From: Delphinus delphis
Lineage: Eukaryota; Chordata; Mammalia; Artiodactyla; Delphinidae
Length of the DNA stretch: 64,000 bases
Assembly: GCF_949987515.2 (NCBI RefSeq)
Contig: NC_082691.1
Span: 59,961,740-60,025,739, forward strand
Direction of reading: 5' to 3'
In this document: positions 1-11,659 of the stretch, piece by piece
Layout of the letters: each line of letters starts with the position of its first letter
How positions within the stretch are numbered: position 1 is the stretch's first letter
Notes under the pieces: generated by a model
Told to the model about the DNA's origin: nothing
The model's database searches: none
Seen by the model: only the letters and a program-made list of their open reading frames with translations
Position numbers and translations under genes: made by a program

Positions 1-1339
1 AGTTGTGGCCAGTTACCCTGCGCTACATAAGTGCTGTTTGGTTCGCTGTGGTCAAGAGAAAAATGTTATCTCTTTATATCAGGATTTCATCGAATCAGAC
101 AGACTGAATTGCTCACCCGTCACCTGTGTTGCATTATGCATTTGGGTTTTGCTCTAAGATTTAAACAGCAGTAGCTATGATTCAGTTTCCTTGGAAGCAA
201 TGGCAGTTCAAAGCTTATCCAACGGCCAGTTTCCAGGATAGAAATATGCTGCTTAATTAATATCGATCATTAGAACAACCTCATAGGAACTTAGGTTAGT
301 GAAGTACTAAACAATTTACAAAGCAAGGCCACTCATGGAGAGCCACCTGACGGGTTCCACCAGCAGCACAATGAAGTGCAAGCCTCTTCATTCGCTATTG
401 TTTCAGAGGAGGAAGTCTATCTTGTTGCACATTTTCCTTCCCACTGAGGATCACATTTCTATTTTATGTTCAGAGAGCATAATGTTGCCAAATATTCAGG
501 AATGCAGATGCCCAACCAGTGCTCCAGGCAGGGGAGTTTTGAAGCAAATTCATTTTAGTGGGCCAGCCCTACCTTCCAGCTCTTTTGGCCAGGAGAGAAG
601 AGCTGAGGAATGGGGGCCTGGGAAAGGCAAGGGAGGGTCTCTCCTCAGACCTGTGCTGTATCATTAACAGCTTTCAAGAGAGCGCTCCCTTTATACTTCT
701 GGGCATTAAGCAAGTACTTCATTTTCTTTGAAATGGTGAAGAAATAGACCTCAGCATCCCTGTGGTAGTTTTACATGTGCTCTTATTTTTAGTACTTTTA
801 CATTTCCTGGTAAGGAAGGGAGAGAAATTTGTTTAGTGATTCTAGAATGGGCCACTTGCCTGCTGCACAGCCGTACCAGGTACTCAGTGTGACTTCTCAG
901 CATTTCCCTGTGTGCTCAGTGCTGCTTTCATGATATTGAAGCCCCTTTTCTTCCTTATGACACACAGAAGCGCCAGCATGGCAATGCCATTGGTGCCATC
1001 TTCTTACCTTTCCTGCACCTGCCTCAAGACCCCAACGTTTTGCTTGTTTCTAATCACTTCACTTTGGCTTTTTTGGGTCTGTTTTCTAGTTGCTAAGGAA
1101 GGCCCGTCTTGCCTCGCTTCAACCAGGGCTTGAGTTGACCAGACACCTGGTGGTTTGAGGAGACTGCTGAGTTGTGTTCTGGCCTCTGTGTGTTGATAGG
1201 ACGTATGAGGACTCAAACCCACAAATGTTCCCTCTTTATATCTTTGGCTTAAGATGACCGTGTGCCCAACTTAGACAAGAGGAAACTGTAGACTGATGGC
1301 TCTTATTTCCGTATCATTACCTCGGAAATCATAATTCAT

Positions 1340-1620
1340 GTATCCATTCAATCATTGGTCATCTAGTTCTGTGCCAGGCATGGAGCTTAGGCGCTAGCGA
1401 TAGAAGAGAAAACGAGGCAGGCACTGTCCCTGCCTTCCTGAAATTTATAATATGGTGAACTGGAAATAGTAAGTTACTGTGTGATCAGGATAAGAGGTGA
1501 TAAAGCTCTGGAACTTGTGGGAAAGCAAAGAAAACAGCTATGGGAATCGTTATGGAGGTAGAATCAACAGACTGAAGAAGTTAAGAAGGATCATGTGCTT
1601 AATGGCGGATCAGATGCAAA
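1340..1620 (-). repeat. L2-like LINE fragment, antisense
   Basis: The text resembles the reverse complement of an L2 3' end: a 'tgtgccaggcatggagcttaggcgct' type start (split here by divergence), followed by 'gcactgtccctgcc' and a later 'gataagaggtgataaagctctgg' type stretch. It is heavily diverged, so subfamily and exact edges are uncertain. Confidence 0.5.
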
Positions 1621-1844
1621 CCCAGACCTGTTGACTAGCCCTTTGCCCTCCAGACTGTGGTCTCATCAGCTCTAGATGATGCGTCTTTCCCTCTTTCTAG
1701 TGTGTGTGTGAGAAGGTATTTTTCTGACGCATTTGTTTTTCGTCCCCTTCTTTCCCTGGATTTCCATATTCCCTCTAAACTGTAGGTCCTCTAAGAGAGT
1801 GCCCACTTTTCCTTTTTTGTCTTTCCACAGTATTCGTTACACTT

Positions 1845-2185
1845 ACTATGTATTCACTCAGCAAACATCTATGTGACAGGTGACAGGCATTGTATTAGGC
1901 CCTGAGGACAATGACACGAAATCACACCCTGTCCCTGTAACCAAAGTGTTCACAGCTAGAAGGGGAAGACTGACCTGAAGTATACAAGTAAATGTACCCG
2001 TGTGTTACAGGAGCTTTGAAAGAAGTATGTATGGGATAAGATGGAGGACAGAGGAGTGGTTAATTATAATATGGTGATGTGGAAATAATGATGACAGTTA
2101 CACATTGTGATGTGCTATAAAGGCAAGGATTGGGGTGCTGAGGTAGAAGATAACAGGGGGCTGGGTATCTCTAGCTAGGGAGGTA
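1845..2185 (-). repeat. L2-like LINE fragment, antisense
   Basis: A second diverged copy of the same pattern: 'gacaggcattgtattaggcc', then 'accctgtccctg', an 'acaagtaaatg' spacer and a 'gtatgtatgggataag' stretch. The order of blocks is that of an antisense L2 3' end. A short forward L2-like piece may lie just before it (about 1780-1845). Confidence 0.45.
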
Positions 2186-2194
2186 GTGTTAGCA

Positions 2195-2395
2195 TTGGTA
2201 GTCATCATGATAATAATAATTATAATAATGGCTACTGACACTTATTGGACATTTAATGTGTCCAACATTGCACTCAGCTCTGTATTTACATTACTTAAAT
2301 TAATCTTTATAAAAATCTTACAAGGTAGGGTTGTTCCTATGTGACAAATGAGAAAAATAAAGAGAGGCTATAAACTTGCCCAAGATCACACATCA
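2195..2395 (-). repeat. MIR SINE, antisense
   Basis: The blocks 'ataataattataataatggc', 'actgacacttattggaca', 'cactcagctctgtatttaca' and 'acaaggtagggttgttcc', then 'gacaaatgagaaaaataaag' and 'acttgcccaagatcacaca' follow the order of a near full-length antisense MIR. Divergence is high, as expected for this ancient mammalian SINE. Confidence 0.7.
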
Positions 2396-2399
2396 TTCA

Positions 2400-2890
2400 T
2401 TTCTTCACCGAATAATTGAATTTATTGCACATCTACGAAGTGCATGACACTGGCTGTTGTGAGATGAACATGGACTATTCCCTCCTCCAAGTTTCCTGGA
2501 GGAAGCATTTGTGAAAATAAGTCAGGCTTTCTAATGGAGTTGTGGACAAAGCACTGTGGGAGAGCAGAGCAGGGAACCAACGGGGCCAGAAGGAGTGGGG
2601 GAAGGCTTCATAGAGGAGGGAGCGTCAGAGCTGGATTTGATGAATGAATTGACTGCAGAGAGGAAGTGCTATGTGCCAAGGTGAAAAAGAGACATGAAAT
2701 GGTGTGGGATAGTCAAGAAGCATTGAGGTCTGTGTGTGTGAGTGGTAGGGGAGGGGCTGGGGAGGATGGGTTGCCAGGAGGTGGTGTGGGAAAGATTGAT
2801 GGGGACCAGTTTGTAAAAGGCTGAAGTCGATGGGAAGGTACACATAGGAGGTCATGGATGTCCAGCAGAAGTGTTTAAGTAGGCTGGTGC
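2400..2890 (-). repeat. L2-like LINE fragment, antisense
   Basis: A third copy of the antisense L2-like pattern: 'tattgcacatctacgaagtg', 'ctccaagtttcctggaggaa', 'gggaaggcttcatagaggag' and 'gtcagagctggatttgatga'. The frame on the minus strand at 2625-2855 is a by-product, not a gene. Confidence 0.5.
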
Positions 2891-4049
2891 TGTGAAGGAA
2901 TGCACAGCTTTCTGGAAGAAGATTCTTGAGAAATGAGGAACCTTACCAGTTAGCAGTACAATGTACAGTATCATTTTCAGTGGAGTTAAATGAATTTCTA
3001 ATTTCCAGGATATCTGTATATATCTGTATATACAGCAGCCCCAGAAATTTGCTCCACTGTAATTCTAATAACCTGAATGAAATCCTAGTGCCGTTTCATT
3101 TGTTCTATCCCAGAAGATGATGTTTAGCAGAAGCAACCAAGACGGTAACGTGGGAGATAAGAGCAGAGACACGGACAGTCCAAGGCACTGAGAATCTGAA
3201 CAGGAAGGAGCAGGATCTTTGAGAGACACCCCAAAACTCTTTCTCACAGTCAAGGGTGGCACCTGAGAAGACATTTATTGTCTTGAGCATTTTACTACAG
3301 TACTAAATGAATAGCTATAAAATGCTTACAGGGATGCTTCAGGGCTCTGCTGCCTCAAACCCAGTATTGGAAAGGATAACAGAGGTCTGGGATTGGAGGA
3401 GAGCATGGACCAGTCAGACGGATCTTGCTGTTCTGTATCCTGCAGACTGATGTCTAGAGCCCCAGTCAGGGAGACTGCCGGCTTCCTGGAAATGTGTGAG
3501 TGGGCCAAGGCCACTGAGGGTTACGTCAGTGTGCGAGCTGCCTTTCTACCCATTGCAAGAGAAGTTGCCTTAGAAGTTGAACTTGGTCCAGACGTCAGAG
3601 AAATGGTCTCTTTCTCAGGCTTTCCCTGAGCTCTTGGAACTCTTAAGGAAGGTGAACTAACATCAAAGAGTGAGCTAGTGATGGTTGCTTGTTTGTTTTG
3701 GTAATTTGATAAAAGTGTTGATCAACACTTTTTGAACTGCAGCCTTCCCTCCCTAATCCTAATCTGCACTATTCATTGTAAATCAGTTTAGAAATGCCTA
3801 TGCAGCCAACATGACCTCGAGACAAGGGTCGCTAATCAGTCACTTTGAAATAGATTAATGGTGTATTCCCAGGCTTTGCTAGGTGTGAAGACAGTGGTGA
3901 TGACATTGATCCAAATCAATGGTATGATAGATAGACTGTAGTTCTCAGGATCACATACCAGCATCAGTTAATAACTTCTTTTAATGTCCATAGAAAGGAT
4001 ATCAGGTATACTTCATTTTTTGCCGTGTCACTTTCCGCTAGAAAATATT

Positions 4050-4330
4050 TTTACAGAGAGACTATAGAGGCAGTGTGGCTTAGTAGGTAACAGCCTGGGT
4101 TCTGAAGCCAAACTGCCTAGTTCCGAGCTTCTCCACTTACTGGTTGTGTGACTTTGAGGACACTTAACCTCTCTGTGCCTCAGTTTCCTCATCTGTAAAA
4201 TGGGGATAATAATCATACCAAACTCCTAGGCTGATGATAAGGATCAAATGAGTTTTCTGACATGGTCATGCTGTGTTAGTGTTAGCCATTATTTATAATA
4301 TTTCCATTAATATCAGTCATAGGGAGTAGC
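4050..4330 (+). repeat. MIR SINE, sense
   Basis: Clear sense-strand MIR: 'gcagtgtggcttagtaggta', 'ctgggttctgaagccaaact', 'ttgtgtgactttgaggacac', 'cctctctgtgcctcagtttc' and 'ctcatctgtaaaatggggat'. The tRNA-derived head and core are both present. Confidence 0.9.
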
Positions 4331-4439
4331 CACCCAGAATGAACCATTACTCTCTGAGCTTCCCATTCTAAACTTTACTAAAAGGAAAGAAGTACACATT
4401 TGCTGTCAGGCACTATGATGGAACATTTGTTACTCACGT

Positions 4440-4585
4440 GAAACTCTACAATCCGGCCCATTAGATGATTATCTCCATTTTAAAGATGAGGAAGGTATGG
4501 CTCAGAGAACTTAAATAACATGCCCCAGATGATATAGAGCTGAAGTGAACTTGAGCCCAATTGCAGTTCTCATGTTTTCCTTCTG
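4440..4585 (-). repeat. MIR SINE fragment, antisense
   Basis: 'tctccattttaaagatgagg', 'ggctcagagaacttaaataa' and 'agctgaagtgaacttgagcc' match the 5' half of MIR read backwards. It lies just downstream of a sense MIR and is a separate insertion. Confidence 0.7.
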
Positions 4586-5844
4586 TACTTTTGTTCCTTT
4601 TAGAATTCTCCAGGGATAAGTAGCAAACTCTGAAAAAGCAGCATTAAAAGTGCATGTCAACGCTGGCATTTTCACAGTACCCTGTGCTCTCTTCTCCCTT
4701 CCTCTCCTGCAGAGGTTGCCTGAGATGGTGTCTTATCTTATGTGGTCCATCTTGCACTGTGTGACTATGCCAAGGAGAGAGAGGCAGCCTGCGTGTCCCC
4801 TGGTCTCCCCCAGCCCCCTGCCTTGCCTCCTCGAATACCTCACTGGTTCCTCTGTCATGGAGCAGCCCACCCTCTCAGTAAGATTCAAAACACTCCTACT
4901 GTTCCAGCTCCCGAGAGCACCAGAAAGGAGTCAACACCCTCTAGAATCCCTCCTACACCTCCAGAGAGCCTAGTGCCTTCCAGAAGATTAGAACCTTTGT
5001 TATCCTGTGAAAGTCTCAGACATCTTTTGGATGCAGTTCCTCGATGTTTACATCTGGGAAGTTCTGAAAGTCTTCATAACTGCCCGGGCATCATTAAGAT
5101 GCAGACAATTCTGAGATTGCACAACTCAGCTTGTAAACACATGTCGGGATGACCCTGGCTCTTTATACAGAAACTTATAAAGTTTCTACACCTTGGCACT
5201 TGGAAAGAATATAGATTTGAAGATAACATTTTGGTACTTCATGGGAATCAACATCATTTTGCCTCTATGCTCCAACCTTCACTTTCTCTGGTGGTCCACC
5301 TCCCTTCATCCTTCATTACCACACCCTAAAATTATAGTTGTTTGTAAGAGCATGGACGTACATTCATATACATCAGGTTGTTTTTTGCATATCGTATTCC
5401 AAGCCCATGCATGCAGGACAATTACCACTCTACCTCCAGCTCACTGACTATGCAGTCAAGACTCATTATTACCCTGGTTCTCATCCCATTCACGCCCTTT
5501 ATGTCTCAGAACAACAGTGAATGGAGAGCAAGGTATATTGCAGGGCATGAAGGGAATAAGAAGGCCAAGGACATGGGGATAAATTTGAACTAAGGAGGGG
5601 AAAATTTAGGTGAAGATGGTTTGTCTGAGGAGCTTATCATCTTTGATGTTTGAGAAATTTTACTTTTTGTTAGCTGTTTCTTGAATCATGATCCTTGGGT
5701 CTGGTGGAAAACTGTAATTTTTGGAAGGCTTATTTCTGCAAAAGCTTATGGTTATGGAGAAAAATCCATGTTTGTAGGCCCGTGAATCAGAGTCTAAGGA
5801 GTCTGTTTGGATATTTAGTGTCTCATAAAATGTAACGTAGAAAA

Positions 5845-6040
5845 GACTTGTGGAGCATCAGAGCCGGAAAAGATCATGGAGACCACGTGGTCCTCACCCC
5901 TCCTTCTAGTGATGAGGCTGTGAAGCCAAGGGAAGCTGAATGATTTATGCAGGTTACATGGCTACAAGGAGGGTTAGAGAGACTGAGGTAGAAGAGACCT
6001 CCTGACTCCTAAACCAGTATATTTTCAACATTATCACACG
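5845..6040 (-). repeat. MIR/MIR3-like SINE fragment, antisense
   Basis: 'ggaaaagatcatggagacca', 'gatgaggctgtgaagccaag' and 'gacctcctgactcctaaacc' have the block order of an antisense MIR-family element with the 'ggtcatctagtcc' type tail. Diverged, so the subfamily is open. Confidence 0.5.
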
Positions 6041-6094
6041 TTACTAATCATTTGGAAGCATTTGAACCAAAGTATGAACCGTGTGTTATGAGAG

Positions 6095-7130
6095 AATCTT
6101 AGCAAGAAGAGACCTTGGAGGTCATCTAGTGCCATCTCCCTCCTGATGCAAGAATCCTCTTGGTGACATTAACAGATGGCACTGCTCCCTACTGATGCTA
6201 GGAAGCTTAGTGCTTTATAAGGCAACTTGTTTTATCTTTGCCTATCCCTACATATTGGTAAATTTACCCCAACAAAAGGTCGAATTTCTATTTTTAAAGC
6301 CTCTGTCCAGGAGGAGTGAGTGTGGCCAAAGGGGAATGGAATGGTATTAGTGATGGTGTAGAGTTTTACTCCTAATGTAAGGATAACAATGCCTATCTTG
6401 TAGGGCCAGTGTGAGGATCAGAGGTGCAGTTTATAAAGTGTCTACCATAATAGCTGCTTCAATAGGTACTCAAATTTTAGTTATTGTTGGCTTTTGTCAT
6501 CATGATCCCAATTTTTGAAATTATGCCCTCTGGAGCGACATAGACTATGTCTAATCCCGCAAATATTTGGAAGGCAGTTAGCATGACCTCTAAGCCTTCT
6601 TTTCTTCAGACTAAATATTCCCTGATTCTTCTACCATTCTTCCTGTGATGCATTTTGGATGCCTCCGTTGCTTTCATTCCCTCCTGTTTGTCAATTTTCC
6701 CCTTAAACTGTGGTGGCCAAATGCGGTCAGTCCGATGTGCTTGACAGTAGAATAATTACATCCCTTGATCTGGACATCGCACTTCTCCTACAACAACCTA
6801 GATTTATGTTAGCATTTTTGGAGGCCAGATCACACAGTTGGCTCAAGTAAAACCTTGTTCTACTATCCAGAATGTTAGCGACGTCTCCCAACATTGTGTC
6901 AACCACAGATTTGACAAGCATGATTTTTACATCTTCATCCAAGCGGTTGATAAAAATGTTGAACAAGAAAAGGCCAAAGGCTGAGCCTCCCGGACCACCT
7001 CTGATCCTTCCCTGCATATTGACATCCAACCGCTGTTTGGTGACGTTGTTGCACTGTGTGACTATGCCGTCACCAGCTCCAAGTCTACTCACCTATGCTA
7101 ACAAAAATGACTCAGCAAGATATAGTCATT
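6095..7130 (-). repeat. CR1/L3-type LINE relic, antisense
   Basis: Block by block this reads as an antisense CR1/L3 LINE: 'agaccttggaggtcatctag', 'ctgatgcaagaatcctcttg', 'tgccctctggagcgacatag', 'tcttcagactaaatattccc', 'tttgtcaattttccccttaa', 'ttgataaaaatgttgaacaa'. On the minus strand a 121-codon frame (7092-6727) includes GGPGGSAFG followed by LFLFNIFINRLDED, which fits the reverse-transcriptase region of CR1-clade LINEs (usual pattern GVPQGSVLGP-LFNIFIN-LDE). The YADD-equivalent position is degraded to VVDT, so no activity is expected. A short MIR-like piece at about 6350-6495 interrupts it. Assignment to L3 versus CR1 is not settled. Confidence 0.65.
6350..6495 (+). repeat. MIR 3' fragment inside the CR1/L3 relic
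   Basis: 'aatgcctatcttgtagggcc', 'gtgaggatcagaggtgcagt' and 'agctgcttcaataggtactc' match the 3' half of a sense MIR. It separates the two halves of the older CR1/L3 relic. Confidence 0.5.
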
Positions 7131-8049
7131 CTTTGTGTTTTTGAAATTGGATATTTATTTAAAGATAAAATACCATTCTTTTATCAAGGAAGACAGGTTT
7201 TGAACCCATAATTGGGAAAATGTGAACTCAGAAGTAATTTCATGTTTGAGTTACTATGTAATGCTGAAAGAAAAAAAAAAAAAACAACTTCTCTTAATGT
7301 GAAATGATAATGCTCGCTTAAATTTGTTTATTTTTCCAAAATGTTTTGAAATTATTCTCTGGGTCTGGGGGAAGGAGGCTGGAGAATTTGCAGATTTCAT
7401 GCGTTGGGGAGAAAGGAGATTTTTGAAATATTAGGATATAACTTTCAAGAGCTTTTTCCATCTCTGGTGGAGATCACAGAGACAAAAAGATCTCTTAAAA
7501 ATGTTGGTGGGGGAGGGTGTGAAGTATATCCTAGATAGTCTTTTTTGATTCTTTTTAATGGTTCTCAGAGAAGATTCTTAAACTTTTTGAGGGGAGAGTT
7601 ATTTCTTTCTCTCATTTAATGTGCTTTATGCTGAAGAAATCAAACCAGTGTCTTTGCACCAGGTTTCAAAATTTTTGAACAAGTTTTTCTTGGTCTCCAT
7701 GGTGGAGGTTAAGAACGATTATGGACATACCATTTGAGCCAAAGTGCTCGTTTCTTGGTATCTTCCTTGAAGGGCTCGTTTAATGTTTTCTCAAAGGCTT
7801 TACTTTCTAATCTACGTTCCACGTTTGTGGCTTTCTTCTTAATTCTGATCCTGTCTATGTCTCTACCCCATAATCAAACAAGTATGTTAACATCTAACAT
7901 ATCTTAACATCTTTTATTGTGATCATGCTTTGAGATTTCAAGATAAATAGACAAAAGAGTTAGCATTCTCAAAAATCGCCCAGGTAATAAAAGATAAGAT
8001 TTCATTATACTGAATATTCTAGGAATGTCATTTTATAATTTACTCATTC

Positions 8050-8825
8050 TCTCACTATTTACTGCAAGCCTATTGTGCCAGGCACTGATCTGCGCCACGG
8101 AGACTCAATGGGAAGTAAAGTTGGACTTAGTCTCTTCTCTCATTGTGCTTATATTCTAGAGGGAGAAACAGATATTGATCAAATAATCGAAGACAATTGT
8201 AAACTTGTGAAAAGTGCTATGAGGGAGGGGGAGGTGGTGCCCTTCATTGGAGAGGTCAGGGAAGGCTTTCTCTCATGATGCTTAGTTTGTGATTTGAAGG
8301 TGGAGTCTGGGGAAGAGTACAGGTGGCAGAAAACAGCATATTCAGCTCTGTGCTGAAATGGAGCATCTTCAGTATGAGAGCAGGAAAATTCATGCAGGTG
8401 GAGTGAATCGCAGAGAGCCAGAGTGAAGGTGGTATGAGATGAGCAGGGGAGGTAGGAAGGGTGTCATACAGGCCTTGGAGGTCACACTGAGAGTGCTGTC
8501 GGGGTCTTCTGAACCATGAGAAGCCACCTAAGAAGCATGGAGAGGGTAGGCCATGTAGCTGGATTTGCGTGCGATGAGATCAGTTTTGCCTTTTGAAAGG
8601 GTGACTGTGGCTGTATTATGGGAAAGAGGAGGAAGGGAAATCAAGTGAATGACCAGGGACCAGTTAAGAGAGCACTTGTTTAATCCAGGAAAGAAGATGG
8701 TGGTTGGGTGGAAGTTGGTGGAAAAAGAGACGGAAAGAGAAGGATGCTTACATTGAATTTATGGTACTTGGGGACTACATGTGGGGGTGATAGAAAAGAG
8801 GTGCCAAAGGAGGGTTCAGACATTT
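8050..8825 (-). repeat. L2-like LINE, long antisense copy
   Basis: The longest L2-like copy in the window. It starts with 'tattgtgccaggcactgatc', continues with 'cattgtgcttatattctaga', 'aaaagtgctatgagggaggg' and 'ggtcagggaaggctttctct', then 'gaagccacctaagaagcatg', 'ttttgaaagggtgactgtgg' and 'gaccagttaagagagcactt'. This order fits an antisense L2 3' end reaching into ORF2. The small frame at 8075-8278 lies inside the repeat and is not a gene. Confidence 0.6.
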
Positions 8826-10024
8826 TATATTATTGTTTGTGAACTTAAAGAGAATATTATTTTAAAAATTGTATAGCTCTATTGATAACGTTCACTAGCA
8901 CAGCACAACAGGAATAATAAAAAGAGAGTCAGAAATCCTTCTGTGCCTCAGATGTATTATTGACAAAGGATGAAAAATTTCAAACATCTTTAAGGATCTA
9001 AACACTGGAAAAATAATACTTACAATGTTTACTTCATCACAACCTCACTAAGACCTAGAGAAAGAAGTTGGTGAAGGTTCACTTTCGAAAGAAATAACGA
9101 TTATCTTTATTTTCGCTATTACTTTTAGTTTGATTCTCTACGCCTCTAGAGCCTATAAAAAGGACTCAAGCGTATCCCTGTACTGCCACCCCAATACAAA
9201 TCACCTTTTCCTTTCATCTCACTTTAAGCAACCACAATATTTTCCCACATCAGAAAAACCTTCCAGTATATAAGGGGAGCCTTTGGATCATGTGTGTGTG
9301 TCTAAGCCTGTTCATGCCTTTGGGATCTCAAGACAACAGTCGGCTTACAGTCTAAGCCAGGTGCCCAGTTGCCATCTGGGCTCCTGACAAGCTGTGTGGT
9401 CAGGGTATAGAAATCAGAAACCTGGGAAAGGTGCAGTGTCATGAACACAAGCACCCCCGATACCATATATGTTATCACCGTCATTTAACACACAGTGCAG
9501 GAAATCCTGTTCTTTCCAGAAGAACTTCAAAGAACCACTATTAGTAGTGCTGGGTAACTTTTTTTTTTTTTTTTCTTTGCCAAAGCGCAGACAGATAGAT
9601 ATTTTTCCTCTAGTAAATTGCTAGTGACACTCCCATTTCTTTCCTGTCATCCTCAACCCATTGTCCAACTGACCTCTCAGATTTCCCTGCCCTTCAAGGC
9701 TGAAGGGCTGTACCTGGCTGTTTCCAGAGACCCACTGAGTTATGTTGCTTTGCCCTGAACTTTCTTTTTCTCTTCTAGGTTCTGAGTTTCTCACATTTCA
9801 GCCCCACCATGTTGATCAGCCCTCTTCCGCCTCAGTGTGAATCCTCTCTTGTCCCATTGACATTCTTTTCTAGGAAGAGCTGTCTTTTAAGCCAGCTTTA
9901 TCATGCATATTTTACCTTAGTTTTGAATTTTAAACAAAGAAACCCTCGTTCAAGTCATCAGAAATAAATACATGATATTAGGTCCCTCAAGTGACTCAGT
10001 TGTGTCATTATTTTCTTCACTACT

Positions 10025-10165
10025 TTCATGCAGTGGTTGTTTACTAACTGCCTACTGTGCTCTGAGCACCATGGATAGAATAATGAACACAAACATTCTA
10101 TATTCTTGAGGAAAAGACCATGAACAAGTAAACAGACGAGAAATCATTGTCAGTATTCCATTCTT
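10025..10165 (-). repeat. L2-like LINE fragment, antisense
   Basis: 'aactgcctactgtgctctga', 'gcaccatggatagaataatg' and 'aacaagtaaacagacgagaa' resemble the last 140 bases of an L2 read backwards. Confidence 0.5.
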
Positions 10166-10759
10166 CCACCAAATTGTTAGAGATTGATTTTATGGAAATA
10201 CAGCAGAGTTGTAACTCTCACTCCTGTCATTGGATCCCAGACACGCTGTTGTCTTTTCCAGTCGTTCATCCTCAGTCCCCAGGTTGTTGAGCTTGGGTCA
10301 TGAGTACCCAGATTATGATTTGGAAAAGTGGTTTCCTGGAAAAAAAGAAGAGGTGGTTAGTCTTATAGGACTGAAAAAGAAAAAATAACAAGTGTGCTTG
10401 TCATTCAAAGCAGGGTGCTGAATGGCTCTTCGCTAAATCATAGTGTTATGCACTTACCACAGAAATCATTTTCAAATGCAATATATATCACACCAAGTCA
10501 GAGCAGATATGCACTAAACATCCCTGATGTAAACCTCCCATTGGGATGGCGGCAGGGTGATTAGCGAACTTCCAGGTATTTTCTTATGTGCTTTCCTCTT
10601 AAGGTGGATAGTTATTTTTCATCTCATCGTAGCTGTAAGTTGTAACAAAGATAAATGGACCCGTGGCTTGCCAGAAGCCATAACTCTGTATTTAGTTGAC
10701 ATGACCAGATTCCCCATTTTGGCCTTTGAGAGCTTGAGAGTAGACTGAAGCATTCACCT

Positions 10760-10801
10760 CTTCTGACCCTTTTCCCTCTGTCTTCTGTCTTCTCTGGGCA
10801 G
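10760..10801 (+). other. CREB5: CREB5 3' splice site (branch region, polypyrimidine tract, AG)
   Basis: A pyrimidine-rich run from 10767 to 10797 leads into 'ggcag', with the AG at 10800-10801. A candidate branch sequence 'ttctgac' lies at 10761-10767, about 35 bases before the AG, a usual distance. The joint defines the exon start at 10802. Confidence 0.9.
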
Positions 10802-10974
10802 AATATCTCGATGCATAACACCGTTGGTGGGGCCATGGTGGGGCCTGGAGCTCACCAGCTTGGCAGCACCCGGATGCCCAACCATGACACCAGCGTTGTG
10901 ATTCAGCAAGCCATGCCGTCACCCCAGTCCAGCTCTGTCATCACACAGGCACCTTCCACCAACCGCCAGATCGG
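10802..10974 (+). CDS. CREB5: CREB5 internal coding exon
   Basis: One 173-bp exon of CREB5 (CRE-BPa), a nuclear transcription factor that binds cAMP-response elements as a homodimer or with JUN/ATF2-type partners. The exon opens in phase 0 (AAT ATC TCG) and runs 57 codons without a stop, ending with two bases (GG) of a split glycine codon. The peptide begins NISMHN, contains PNHDTS and VVIQQAMPSPQSSSVITQAP, and ends STNRQIG. I recognise this as the linker after the N-terminal C2H2 zinc finger/activation region and before the His/Pro-rich and bZIP parts. Compared with the human protein as I remember it, several residues in the first half differ (for example HNTVGG and RMPNHD) while the second half appears unchanged. 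No neighbouring CREB5 exon was found in the window. Upstream ATGs are irrelevant because this is an internal exon. The overlapping minus-strand frames are shadows. Confidence 0.93.
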
Positions 10975-10980
10975 GTAAGG
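10975..10980 (+). other. CREB5: CREB5 5' splice site
   Basis: The exon ends ATCGG and is followed by GTAAGG, a good match to the GT-AG donor consensus. It leaves the reading frame in phase 2, so the next exon must supply the last base of a glycine codon. Confidence 0.92.
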
Positions 10981-11659
10981 AGACCTCTTCGCTGTCTCTG
11001 GGTCCTGGCTGGAGCTCAGGGAATGTTCTAGACTTCCTCCTAGTTTCTAGTCCTCAGGTTGGATAAGACAGAAGTTGGTTTTCCTGGCTGGTGTGATATT
11101 GCCTAGAGCTCAGAGTGATGTTTTTGATGGGAGAAGGGAAGAGGGAGTCTCTGTTTGGTGGAAGCTCTTTGACCCTGACTTTGGGGAGAAAAGCAAGTCA
11201 TTCTGTGTCATTGTTTCTTCAAACAAGATTCTTGAACTTCAAGATGACCATGGGGAAACCCCATGGATGTTGCGAGCAGAGCATGGTTCTCAGGACAAAT
11301 GCTTGAGGATGGCGGAGGGAAGTGTCACCTGCCCAGCCTCCTCCCTAACAGAGTATGTCCCTCCATTCCTAAGGTCTAAGCCCATCACCTGTGTCTTTGG
11401 TGTATTTCCATGGTCCTCCTTCCCTCTGATCATTTCTTCTGTGCTTCTCTTCCTTTTTAATACCTTCTCATTAGCTCTCCTCTCTCTCTGCATTGGTCCA
11501 TATTCATTCCTGGAGTAGACAAATCAAAGAAAGCAGGCCCTATCCCTCTCATTTATGTAAAAAAGAACAACACTGAGGCATTGAGAAAAATAGGTAGAAT
11601 GCTCCCAGACACTGTGTATTATGGGATGGAAAGAGAGCTCACTTCTGAGTATCAGGTGA

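Larger units (their letters stand above)
1..10801 (+). other. CREB5: CREB5 intron upstream of the exon (3' part of intron)
   Basis: This stretch precedes the CREB5 exon and ends in its splice acceptor AG at 10800-10801. I found no codons for the upstream CREB5 exons (zinc finger and following acidic region), so the window appears to start inside the intron. It holds old L2-like, MIR and CR1/L3 repeats listed separately. Nothing was recognised in 1-1335, 2895-4050, 4590-5840, 7135-8045, 8830-10020 and 10170-10759, apart from A or T runs at about 7270-7284 and 9558-9574. Open frames there lack codon bias, splice sites or family resemblance. Confidence 0.85.

Noticed and set aside
4650..5152. 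Overlapping 107- and 136-codon frames rich in Pro/Ser/Leu
   Set aside because: A pyrimidine-rich segment followed by ag (near 4710) looks a little like an acceptor, but there is no good matching donor and no homology that I can recall.
11075..11518. 147-codon open frame just downstream of the CREB5 exon
   Set aside because: It starts about 100 bases beyond the strong donor, is not continuous with the CREB5 frame and has no recognisable domain. Retained-intron coding is not supported.
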